Origin: JABJAG01 sp038137215
GTDB lineage: Bacteria; Pseudomonadota; Alphaproteobacteria; UBA6615
Direction: 5' to 3'
DNA: 24,515 nt
Assembly (NCBI GenBank): GCA_038137215.1
Contig: JAYQBG010000036.1
Span: 1 to 24,515, forward strand
This document shows positions 16,800 to 24,397 of the stretch, piece after piece (positions within the stretch are counted from its first letter, which is position 1; every line of letters begins with the position of its first letter). The notes under the pieces were generated by a model. That model made no database searches. It was not told where the DNA came from and saw nothing but the letters and a program-made list of their open reading frames with translations. The position numbers and the translations under genes are program-made.

Positions 16800-16841
16800 A
16801 AAAAGGGTGGGTGGCGCACTTCCGTTCTGTCACCTTTTTCC
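16800..16841 (+). terminator. A-tract/T-tract hairpin upstream of the hydrolase array
   Basis: AAAAAGG (16801-16807) pairs with CCTTTTT (16834-16840), with a possible GTG/CAC extension around a bulge. It lies 25 bases after the broken oxidoreductase gene. It could act as a weak terminator in either direction; the stem interior is poor. Confidence 0.3.
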
Positions 16842-16902
16842 ACTATTCTACAAAAATTGAAACGTCGGACCGTGCACGCCACGTCACGGACCTTTGTAAA
16901 TG

Positions 16903-16916
16903 TTCGCAAAAGCGAA
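16903..16916 (+). promoter_or_regulatory. Small inverted repeat before hydrolase 1
   Basis: TTCGC-AAAA-GCGAA is a perfect 5+4+5 inverted repeat, 27 bases before the start of the first hydrolase and near AT-rich patches. Its size fits a repressor operator, but no regulator gene is seen in the window and no clear -35/-10 pair was found. Confidence 0.25.
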
Positions 16917-16942
16917 ACCTGTTTTGTCTGGGGAGAGTACCG

Positions 16943-18736
16943 ATGGCGAAGAAGAAGACACCGTATATGGATGACCAGTCATGGTCCGATGAGCGTGACG
17001 GCATGCGCATTGACTGGGATGTGCCGATCGAGATGGACGACGGACTGGTGATCCGCTGTGACGTTTACCGCCCGATCAAGGCTGGCAAGTACCCGGTCAT
17101 CATGACTTACGGGCCTTATGGCAAGTTCCTGCACTTTGACGATGCCTATCACGATCAGTATGAGCGGATGCTCGAGGATTTTCCGGAGATCGGTGCGGGT
17201 ACCAGTGAGAAGTACCAGAACTGGGAGGTCGTCGATCCCGAACGCTGGGTACCCGACGATTACGTGTGCATCCGGGTGGATTCCCGCGGCACCGGCCGTT
17301 CGCCGGGCGTGATCGATATCTGGTCCCTGCGTGAAGCCCAGGATCTGGCGATTTGCGTCGATTGGGCAGGCGTGCAGTCCTGGTCGAACGGGAAGGTCGG
17401 CCTGAACGGCATTTCCTACTACGCTGAAAACCAGTGGCAGTGCGCGGCCCTGCAGCCCAAGCATCTCGCGGCGATCTGTCCTTGGGAGGGCGCGGCCGAT
17501 TTCTACCGCGATATGGCTCATCACGGCGGCATTCTGTGCAACGGCTTCGTGAAGGACTGGTCGGAAGCGCAGGTCTATTCGGTGCAGCATGGCAAAGGAT
17601 CGAATGGTCCGCGCTCGCGTATGAATGGCGAATGGGTGGCCGGTCCGATCACCCTGACCGAGGAAGAACTCGGCGCGAACCGCAACAATTTCTATGACGA
17701 TTGCCGCACCCGGAAGCTCGATTCGGATGAGTACTGGCAGTCGCGCATGCCCGACTGGTCCAAGGTCAAGGTGCCGATGCTCTCGACCGCCAACTGGGGC
17801 GGCCAGGGCCTGCATCCCCGCGGCAATTTCGAAGGGTTCGTGCAGTCTGCCTCGAAGGAGAAATGGCTGGAGGTGCACGGCATCGAGCACTGGACCCATT
17901 TCTACACCGACTATGGCATGGATTTGCAGAAGCGCTTCTTCGACTACTACCTGAAGGGCGAGAAAAACGGCTGGAACAAACAGCCCAAGGTACAGCTGCA
18001 GGTGCGTCATCCCGGCGAGGTCTTTGTCGAACGGCATGAGAACGAGTGGCCGCTCAAGCGGACCGAATGGACCAAATTCTATCTCGATCCTTCGGATATG
18101 AGTCTGTCCACGACGCCCCAGAAGAAAAAGGGCGAGGTGACCTATGGTGGGTTCTCTGACGGTGTGACCTTCATGACCCCGCCGCTCGAAGAGGATATGG
18201 AGATCACCGGCCCGATCGCCTCCAAGCTCTTCGTGTCGTCAGAGACAGAGGACGCGGACATGTTCCTCGTTCTGCGCGTCTTTGCGCCGGATATGAAGGA
18301 GGTGACCTTCCAGGGTGCGCTCGATCCGCACACGCCGATCGCCCAGGGATGGCTGCGTGCCTCACACCGCAAGCTCGACGAGAAGAAGAGCCTGCCCTAC
18401 CGGCCCTATCACACCCATGACGAGGAACAGCCCCTCGATCCGGGCAAGGCCTATGAACTGGATGTCGAAGTCTGGCCGACCTGCATCCATGTGCCGAAAG
18501 GCTACCGTGTCGCGTTTTCGGTACGCGGCAGCGATTACGTCTATCCGGGTGATTCAAACGCCCAGATCGGTGAGTATGCGAACTGGACGGGCTGCGGGCT
18601 GTTTCGCCATGACGATCCGCGCGACCGGCCGGCGCATATCTTCGGCGGCGATGTAACCCTGCACACTGGCCCGAAAGAACAGGCCTATGTGATGTTGCCG
18701 GTGATCCCTGAGGAAAAGGGGCGCGGTAGAAAGTAG
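16943..18736 (+). CDS. CocE/NonD family alpha/beta hydrolase, paralogue 1
   Basis: ATG 16943 is chosen because GGGGAG lies just upstream; the frame is open further back but without sequence shared with the paralogues. It has 597 residues and no signal peptide, so it is cytoplasmic. Order: N-terminal RIDWDVPIEMDDGLVIRCDV with the oxyanion-type motif YGPYGKF (Tyr59, the place of the CocE oxyanion Tyr), VDSRGTGRSPG, the nucleophile elbow VGLNGISYYA (Ser158), a lid region, then NWGGQGLHPRGN (284-295), VHGIEHWTHFYTDYG, and a C-terminal beta-sandwich (X-Pro dipeptidyl-peptidase C-terminal type; GALDPHTPIAQGWLRASHR). The usual GWxD acid is Gly here. Family members hydrolyse esters or amides; the substrate is unknown. 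It is first of four paralogues and is separated from the second by a strong hairpin. Confidence 0.9.
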   Translation: MAKKKTPYMDDQSWSDERDGMRIDWDVPIEMDDGLVIRCDVYRPIKAGKYPVIMTYGPYGKFLHFDDAYHDQYERMLEDFPEIGAGTSEKYQNWEVVDPERWVPDDYVCIRVDSRGTGRSPGVIDIWSLREAQDLAICVDWAGVQSWSNGKVGLNGISYYAENQWQCAALQPKHLAAICPWEGAADFYRDMAHHGGILCNGFVKDWSEAQVYSVQHGKGSNGPRSRMNGEWVAGPITLTEEELGANRNNFYDDCRTRKLDSDEYWQSRMPDWSKVKVPMLSTANWGGQGLHPRGNFEGFVQSASKEKWLEVHGIEHWTHFYTDYGMDLQKRFFDYYLKGEKNGWNKQPKVQLQVRHPGEVFVERHENEWPLKRTEWTKFYLDPSDMSLSTTPQKKKGEVTYGGFSDGVTFMTPPLEEDMEITGPIASKLFVSSETEDADMFLVLRVFAPDMKEVTFQGALDPHTPIAQGWLRASHRKLDEKKSLPYRPYHTHDEEQPLDPGKAYELDVEVWPTCIHVPKGYRVAFSVRGSDYVYPGDSNAQIGEYANWTGCGLFRHDDPRDRPAHIFGGDVTLHTGPKEQAYVMLPVIPEEKGRGRK

Positions 18737-18781
18737 AACGCTGTATCGGGCGGCCCGGAAATACGGGCCGCCCGAAGCGTT
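18737..18781 (+). terminator. Strong hairpin between hydrolases 1 and 2
   Basis: A perfect 12-base-pair stem (18746-18757 with 18764-18775; CGGGCGGCCCG core) with a GAAATA loop, extended by AACGCT/AGCGTT (18737-18742 with 18776-18781) across a three-base bulge. It starts right after the hydrolase 1 stop. There is no T-run. It is likely a terminator or mRNA-stabilising end that separates hydrolase 1 from 2-4. Confidence 0.6.
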
Positions 18782-18806
18782 TCCGGTTCAAGGGGGAGGA
18801 ACCACC

Positions 18807-20576
18807 ATGGACGATATCAGGTACGAGGGCGACCCGATCTTCAAGACCGAGGTTCGCGAAGGTATGCGCGTTGACTGGGACGTGCCAATCGAAATGGACG
18901 ACGGCATCGTGCTGCGCGCCAATGTCTATCGGCCCGATGATGGCGGCCAGTATCCCGTGGTCATGTCGCACGGGCCTTATGGCAAGGACCTCCATTTTGA
19001 GGAGATCTACAAGACCTGTTGGGATCTGATGTGTGAGAATCATCCGGACGTTCCGGCGGGTTCGACCAATATCCATCAGAGCTGGGAAGTCTGCGACCCC
19101 GAAAAATGGGTGCCCAAGGGGTTTGTCGTCATCCGCGTGGATTCACGCGGGGCGGGCCGCTCCCCAGGGTATCTGGAGCATTGGAGTCCACGCGAGACGC
19201 AGGACTTCGCCGCGTGTATCGACTGGGCCGGTGTCCAGCCCTGGTCGAACGGCAAGGTGGGCCTTTCGGGGATTTCCTATTACGCGGTCAACCAATGGCA
19301 GGTGGCTGCCCTGCAACCCAAACATCTGGCGGCGATTTGCCCCTGGGAAGGCTTCAACGATTTCTACCGTGAGCTGTCATATCAGGGCGGTATCTACACA
19401 ACCTTCGCGCGGCACTGGTACGACATGCAAATTCTGAAGATTCAGCATGGCTATGGCGACCGTGGCTGGGTGTCGCGCGCCAATGGTGAGCTGGCGGCGG
19501 GCCCGGTTACCCTCTCGGACGAGGAACTGCTCGCCAATCGATACGATCTTTACAAATCCTTTATTTCCCATCCGTTCGATGATGACTGGTACGCGGCGCT
19601 GACACCGGACCTCTCGAAAGTCGAAGTCCCGGTGCTGAGCTGTGCCAACTGGGGCGGTGCGCCGCTCCATCCCCGCGGTAACTTCAACGGTTTCAAGCAC
19701 GCAGCCTCGAAACACAAATGGCTGGAAGTGCATGGGCTCGAGCACTGGTCGCTCTATTACACCGACTACGGCAATGACCTGCAGATGCGGTTCTTCGAGC
19801 GCTTCCTGCGTGACGACGACTCCGCCTGGCCGGATGCACCACGCGTGCAACTGCTCGTACGCCATCCCGGCGAGAATTTTGTGCCGCGCGGTGAGGAAGA
19901 CTGGCCCCTCCCGCGCACGCAATGGACGAAGTTCCACTTAGAGCCCAAGGGACAGATCCTGACCGACGCCCCGACGAATAACGCGGGCGAGATCACCTTC
20001 GCTGCAATGGGCGAAGGCCTGACTTTTCTGTCCGAACCGGTCGCCGAGGACATGGAAATCTGCGGTCCTATGGCGGTCAAGCTGAATGTCTCGTCCGATA
20101 CAAAGGATGCCGATATCTTCGTGATCCTGCGGGTGTTTGAGCCGCATATGAAAGAAGTGGTGTTTCGCGGCGCGCTCGATCCGCACACACCGGTTGCGTC
20201 GGGCTGGCTGCGGGCGTCCCATCGCAAGCTTGACCCGGAGCGGTCCGAGGAGTGGGCACCGTTCCATCCCCACGATGAAGCCGAGGAGCTGACCCCCGGA
20301 GAAGTTTGCGAACTCGATGTCGAGATTCATGCCTCCGGCGTTGTGGTTCCCAAGGGCTACCGGTTCGCCCTCTCGGTCAAGGGTTGTGACTATGTCTATC
20401 CGAGCGAAACGAATGCCGGTCTGTCGAACATGAAGAACACCTTCACCGGGGTGGGGCCGTTTCTGCACGATGATCCGGACAACCGTCCGGCAGACGTGTT
20501 TCACAACAACATCACGGTGCATCTGGGTGGTGAGCGCGCGGGTTATGTCCTCCTGCCGATCATTCCGACGAAGTAG
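18807..20576 (+). CDS. CocE/NonD family alpha/beta hydrolase, paralogue 2
   Basis: 589 residues from ATG 18807, with a strong GGGGGAGG ribosome site. It has the same domain order as its neighbours: RVDWDVPIEMDDGIVLRANV, HGPYGKD, VDSRGAGRSPG, VGLSGISYYA (Ser157), CANWGGAPLHPRGN, VHGLEHWSLYYTDYG, and the C-terminal beta-sandwich (GALDPHTPVASGWLRASHR). By eye it is the most divergent of the four: the WTH His of paralogue 1 is Leu, RFFERFLRDDDSAW replaces RFFGHFLKGEDTGW, and WAPFHPHDE replaces YRPYHTHDE. It probably has a different substrate preference. Paralogue 3 starts only 14 bases after its stop. Confidence 0.9.
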   Translation: MDDIRYEGDPIFKTEVREGMRVDWDVPIEMDDGIVLRANVYRPDDGGQYPVVMSHGPYGKDLHFEEIYKTCWDLMCENHPDVPAGSTNIHQSWEVCDPEKWVPKGFVVIRVDSRGAGRSPGYLEHWSPRETQDFAACIDWAGVQPWSNGKVGLSGISYYAVNQWQVAALQPKHLAAICPWEGFNDFYRELSYQGGIYTTFARHWYDMQILKIQHGYGDRGWVSRANGELAAGPVTLSDEELLANRYDLYKSFISHPFDDDWYAALTPDLSKVEVPVLSCANWGGAPLHPRGNFNGFKHAASKHKWLEVHGLEHWSLYYTDYGNDLQMRFFERFLRDDDSAWPDAPRVQLLVRHPGENFVPRGEEDWPLPRTQWTKFHLEPKGQILTDAPTNNAGEITFAAMGEGLTFLSEPVAEDMEICGPMAVKLNVSSDTKDADIFVILRVFEPHMKEVVFRGALDPHTPVASGWLRASHRKLDPERSEEWAPFHPHDEAEELTPGEVCELDVEIHASGVVVPKGYRFALSVKGCDYVYPSETNAGLSNMKNTFTGVGPFLHDDPDNRPADVFHNNITVHLGGERAGYVLLPIIPTK

Positions 20577-20590
20577 GAAGGATCGGCAGG

Positions 20591-22378
20591 GTGGGAGGTA
20601 TTTACGGGGACGACCCACAATACCGCACAGAGATTCGCGACGGCATGCGGATCGAATGGGACGTTCCCATCGAGATGGATGACGGCAATGTGCTGCGCGC
20701 CGATATCTTCCGCCCCAAAGGGAAGGGCGTCTTCCCGGTCATCATGAGCCATGGCCCCTATGCCAAGGGGCTTTCGTTTCAGGAAGGATACGGGACCGCC
20801 TGGAACATCATGGTCGAGAAGTTTCCCGAAGTGGCCGAGGGGACGAGTAATAAATACGCCAACTGGGAAGTCGTCGATCCGGAGAAATGGGTGCCGGACG
20901 GCTATGCGGTGATCCGGGTGGATTCCCGCGGGTCGGGCCGCTCGCCGGGCGTGGTGGATGTGCGCTCGCCGCGCGAGACGAAGGATTTCTACAACTGCAT
21001 CGAGTGGGCCGGTGTACAGCCCTGGTCCAACGGCAAGGTGGGGCTGAACGGGATTTCCTACTACGCGATCAACCAGTGGCATGTCGCGCGGCTGAAACCG
21101 CCGCACCTGGCTGCTATGTGCGTCTGGGAAGGCGCGGGGGATTACTATCGGGACTCCAACTATCACGGCGGCATCCTCTCCACATTCGTGCCCAACTGGT
21201 ACGACAAACAGGTGGAATCCGTGCAGCACGGTTTGGGCAAGAACGGTCCACGCTCTGCGGTACACGGCGATCTGGTGTGCGGTCCGCCGACCTTCAGCAA
21301 GGCGAAGCTCAAGAAAAACCGCGCTGACCTGCCCGGCGAATTGCGCAAGCGCAAGCTGGACGACGACTGGTATCGCGGGCGTTCAGCGGACTGGTCCCAG
21401 GTCGAGGTGCCGTTTCTGTCGGCTGGCAACTGGGGCGGGCAGGGCTTGCATCCCCGCGGCAACATCGAAGGCTTCGTGAACGCCGCTTCGAAGCAAAAAT
21501 GGCTGGAGATGCACGGGCGGGAGCACTGGACCGAGTTCTACACGGATTACGGCCTTGATCTGCAGAAGCGGTTCTTCGGGCATTTTCTGAAAGGTGAGGA
21601 CACCGGCTGGCAGAAACAGCCCAAGGTGCTGCTGAACATCCGGCATCCCGGCGAAGCGTTTGTGCCGCGCGCTGAAAAGGAATGGCCGCTCAAGCGCACG
21701 AGGTGGACCAAACGGTTTCTGCACCCCGCGTCAGGCGCGCTGGTTTCAAAAGCGCCGGACAGGAAAGGAACGGCGACCTATGCCGGTCTGGGCGACGGCA
21801 TCACCTTTCTGACACCGGCCGAGGACAAGCCGGTCGAGATCACCGGGCCGCTGGCCGCCAAGCTGTTCGTGTCTTCCGAGACCAAAGATGCCGATTTATT
21901 TCTCGTTGTGCGGCTGTTCGCACCGGACCTCAAGGAGGTCACCTTCAAGGGCGCCCTCGACCCGCACACCCCGATCGCGCAGGGCTGGCTGCGGGCCTCC
22001 CATCGCAATCTCGACCCGAAGAAATCGCGCCGCTACCGGCCTTACCACACCCATGATGAGGCGCAGCCGCTCAAGCCCGGGCGGGTCTATGAACTCGATA
22101 TTGAGGTCTGGCCGACCTCGATTGTTGTGCCGCCGGGCTATCGGCTCGGCCTGACGGTGCGCGGACGGGATTATGTCTATCCCGGCGGTTCGGGCGGCAA
22201 GCTGTCCAACATGAAGAACGAATTCACCGGGGTCGGGCCGTTTATCCATGACGGCCGGGACGCCCGGGTCTATGGCGGCAATGTCACGATCCATTGCGGC
22301 CCCAAGCATCCGTCGCATCTGATGCTGCCGGTCATTCCGGAAAACACACGAGAACGACCATCCAGGAAACAGAAATAG
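20591..22378 (+). CDS. CocE/NonD family alpha/beta hydrolase, paralogue 3
   Basis: It starts with GTG 20591, preceded by GGAAGGA at about 8 bases, and has 595 residues; the next in-frame ATG would cut into the conserved RIEWDVPIEMDDGNVLRADI segment. Motifs: HGPYAKG, VDSRGSGRSPG, VGLNGISYYA (Ser156), GNWGGQGLHPRGN, MHGREHWTEFYTDYG, and the C-terminal beta-sandwich (GALDPHTPIAQGWLRASHR; NMKNEFTGVGPFIHD). It shares RFFGHFLKGEDTGW with paralogue 4 but the C-terminal NMKNxFTGVGPF segment with paralogue 2. It lies 14 bases after paralogue 2 and 31 before paralogue 4, so 2-3-4 are almost surely one transcript. The tail is basic (ERPSRKQK). Confidence 0.9.
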   Translation: MGGIYGDDPQYRTEIRDGMRIEWDVPIEMDDGNVLRADIFRPKGKGVFPVIMSHGPYAKGLSFQEGYGTAWNIMVEKFPEVAEGTSNKYANWEVVDPEKWVPDGYAVIRVDSRGSGRSPGVVDVRSPRETKDFYNCIEWAGVQPWSNGKVGLNGISYYAINQWHVARLKPPHLAAMCVWEGAGDYYRDSNYHGGILSTFVPNWYDKQVESVQHGLGKNGPRSAVHGDLVCGPPTFSKAKLKKNRADLPGELRKRKLDDDWYRGRSADWSQVEVPFLSAGNWGGQGLHPRGNIEGFVNAASKQKWLEMHGREHWTEFYTDYGLDLQKRFFGHFLKGEDTGWQKQPKVLLNIRHPGEAFVPRAEKEWPLKRTRWTKRFLHPASGALVSKAPDRKGTATYAGLGDGITFLTPAEDKPVEITGPLAAKLFVSSETKDADLFLVVRLFAPDLKEVTFKGALDPHTPIAQGWLRASHRNLDPKKSRRYRPYHTHDEAQPLKPGRVYELDIEVWPTSIVVPPGYRLGLTVRGRDYVYPGGSGGKLSNMKNEFTGVGPFIHDGRDARVYGGNVTIHCGPKHPSHLMLPVIPENTRERPSRKQK

Positions 22379-22409
22379 CGCTGATCGCGGCGTATTGAGG
22401 GGGAGAATT

Positions 22410-24179
22410 ATGGACGGTGAAGCCTATACCGATATCGGACAGAACTACGACAAGGTGATCTCCGGAATCCGTATCGACTGGGACGTGCCCATCGAGATGG
22501 ACGATGGCATCGTTTTGCGGTGCGATGTGTACCGGCCCGACGATGACGGTCAGTATCCGGTCCTCATCAGCTATGGCCCCTATTGCAAGTGGCTACACTG
22601 GAAAGACGGTTATCCCTATCAGTGGAAACAGATGGTCGAGGATTATCCCGATTGTCTGGCGGGGTCGTCGAACCGCTATCAGAACTGGGAACTGGTGGAT
22701 CCCGAAAAATGGGTGCCGGACGGCTATGCCTGCGTGCGGGTGGATTCGCGCGGCGCTGGGCGCTCGCCGGGCGTACTCGACGTCTGGTCGGCGCGTGAGG
22801 CGCAGGACTTCCATGACTGCATCAACTGGGCGGGCACCCAGCCTTGGTCGAATGGCAAGGTCGGCACCACCGGTATTTCCTATTACGGAATGAACCAGTG
22901 GCAGGTGGCTTCGCTGCAGCCAAAGCACCTGGCGGCCATGTGCGTCTGGGAAGGGGCGGCCGACTACTATCGTGATCTGGGCCATCATGGCGGCATCGCC
23001 TGCCGGTTCCCGTCGGTCTGGTACAACAGTGCGGTCGTGCCGCGTCAGCATGGCAAGGGTGAGAACGGCATCCGGAGCCGCCTGAACGGCGAGTGGATTT
23101 CCGGCCCGGAAACCCTGACCGAGGAAGAACTCGCCGAAAACCGGCGCGATTTCGGAAAGGATATCCTCGATCACCCGCTGGTGGACGATTACTGGAAGGC
23201 GCGTTTTCCGGATTTCTCGAAGATCAACGTGCCGCTGCTGTCATCGGGCAACTGGGGCGGGGTCGGCCTGCATCCGCGCGGTAACACCGAAGGTTACGTG
23301 AATTCGGCCAGCGATCAGAAATGGCTCGAAATGCATGGGCTTGAGCATTTCACCCACTACTACACCGATTACGGGATCGATCTGCAGAAGCGGTTCTTTG
23401 GTCATTTCCTGAAAGGCGAGGACACAGGCTGGGACCAGCAGCCTCCGGTTCAGCTTCTGGTGCGCCACCCCGGCGAGAAGTTCGTCGAACGCGCCGAAGA
23501 CGCCTGGCCGATCCCGCGGACCGACTGGACCGAGATGTATCTCGACCCCTCGGACAAGTCTTTGTCGGACGCGCCGATGCGTGAAGAGACCGGGATCACC
23601 TATGATCCCATGGGCGAGGGGCTGACATTCCTCTCGGCCCCGGTCGAGGGTGAGACGGAGATCACCGGACCGGTGGCGGCCAAGCTGTTCATATCCTCGG
23701 CGACCGAGGACGCCGACCTGTTTCTGGTGCTGCGCGTGTTCACGCCGGACCTGAAGGAAATCGTCTTCAAGGGTTCGAACGATCCCCACACGCCTGTTGG
23801 CATCGGCTGGTTGCGGGCGTCCCACCGCAAGCTCGACCCGTATCAGACCCTGCCGTACCGGCCCTATCACACCCATGACGAGGTACAGCCCCTGACACCG
23901 GGTGAAATCTACGAACTCGACATCGAAATCTGGCCGACCTCCATTGTTCTGCCGGAGGGCTATCGCCTGGGATTGAGCGTGCGTGGCCGTGACTATGTGT
24001 GGCCGGGTTATGAGCCGGGTTCACCGGAGATTGCGGGCAGGGTTCAGTATGGGGTGGGACCCTTCAAGCATGAGCTCAAGGGCAATCGCCCGCTCGATGT
24101 CTACGGGGGCAAGGTCACCGTTCACACGGGGCCGGATCACCCGTCCTACGTGCTGTTGCCGGTGATCCCGGAGAAGTAG
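22410..24179 (+). CDS. CocE/NonD family alpha/beta hydrolase, paralogue 4
   Basis: ATG 22410 follows GAGGGGGAG at five bases, giving 589 residues (TTG 22395 is upstream in frame but covers the ribosome site). Motifs: RIDWDVPIEMDDGIVLRCDV, YGPYCKW, VDSRGAGRSPG, VGTTGISYYG (Ser157), GNWGGVGLHPRGN, MHGLEHFTHYYTDYG, and the C-terminal beta-sandwich (NDPHTPVGIGWLRASHR; LSVRGRDYVWPG). It is closest by eye to paralogues 1 and 3. It is the last gene of the array; a cluster of palindromic repeats follows. Confidence 0.9.
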   Translation: MDGEAYTDIGQNYDKVISGIRIDWDVPIEMDDGIVLRCDVYRPDDDGQYPVLISYGPYCKWLHWKDGYPYQWKQMVEDYPDCLAGSSNRYQNWELVDPEKWVPDGYACVRVDSRGAGRSPGVLDVWSAREAQDFHDCINWAGTQPWSNGKVGTTGISYYGMNQWQVASLQPKHLAAMCVWEGAADYYRDLGHHGGIACRFPSVWYNSAVVPRQHGKGENGIRSRLNGEWISGPETLTEEELAENRRDFGKDILDHPLVDDYWKARFPDFSKINVPLLSSGNWGGVGLHPRGNTEGYVNSASDQKWLEMHGLEHFTHYYTDYGIDLQKRFFGHFLKGEDTGWDQQPPVQLLVRHPGEKFVERAEDAWPIPRTDWTEMYLDPSDKSLSDAPMREETGITYDPMGEGLTFLSAPVEGETEITGPVAAKLFISSATEDADLFLVLRVFTPDLKEIVFKGSNDPHTPVGIGWLRASHRKLDPYQTLPYRPYHTHDEVQPLTPGEIYELDIEIWPTSIVLPEGYRLGLSVRGRDYVWPGYEPGSPEIAGRVQYGVGPFKHELKGNRPLDVYGGKVTVHTGPDHPSYVLLPVIPEK

Positions 24180-24187
24180 GCGGTTAT

Positions 24188-24219
24188 TCCTTGTCCTGAG
24201 CTTGTCGAAGGACGAGGGA
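24188..24219 (+). repeat. Intergenic repeat of the CCTGAGCTTGTCGAAGG type
   Basis: TCCTGAGCTTGTCGAAGGA (24194-24212), with GTCCT/AGGAC ends pairing, matches a short imperfect palindrome that I recall as common between genes in many proteobacteria. It lies 14 bases after the last hydrolase stop. Confidence 0.55.
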
Positions 24220-24230
24220 GAATGCCGCTC

Positions 24231-24259
24231 TGGATTGCTTCGCTCTGCTCGCAATGACG
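24231..24259 (+). repeat. Intergenic repeat of the GGATTGCTTCGC...GCAATGACG type
   Basis: ATTGC (24234-24238) pairs with GCAAT (24251-24255) around a CTTCGCTCTGCTC-like centre. The sequence resembles a short palindromic repeat seen between genes in several bacterial groups. The family name is not known to me. Confidence 0.45.
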
Positions 24260-24295
24260 TTGCGGGTTCGGCATCGCTGTCGCCTCTCCCTAATC

Positions 24296-24397
24296 GTCAT
24301 GGCCGGACTTGTTCCGGCCATCCACGTCGGTGTGTGACGCGTTGACATATGGAGAGCCGATGGACGTGGATGCCCGCAACAGGAGCGGGCATGACGC
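24296..24397 (+). repeat. Pair of inverted REP-like palindromes (BIME-like)
   Basis: First unit: GTCATGGCCGGA-CTTGT-TCCGGCCATCCACGTC (24296-24328; perfect 8 bp stem 24300-24307/24313-24320). Second unit: GACGTGGATGCCCGC, AACAGGA loop, GCGGGCATGACGCG (24364-24397; stem 24370-24377/24385-24392). The second is the reverse complement in pattern of the first (CGTCATG...CATCCACGTC), so the two face each other across about 35 bases, as in mosaic REP elements of alphaproteobacteria. They may serve as a transcript end. Confidence 0.6.

Noticed and set aside
16811..16942. N-terminal extension of hydrolase 1
   Set aside because: The other three paralogues lack it, and the GGGGAG ribosome site is just before ATG 16943.
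18204..19076. A minus-strand frame of 290 codons across the hydrolase 1/2 border
   Set aside because: It is antisense to two clear paralogues and spans their intergenic hairpin; similar shadows occur opposite every member of the array.
24188..24397. CRISPR array
   Set aside because: The repeats are different palindromic types with irregular spacing, not one repeat with unique spacers, and no cas gene is seen.
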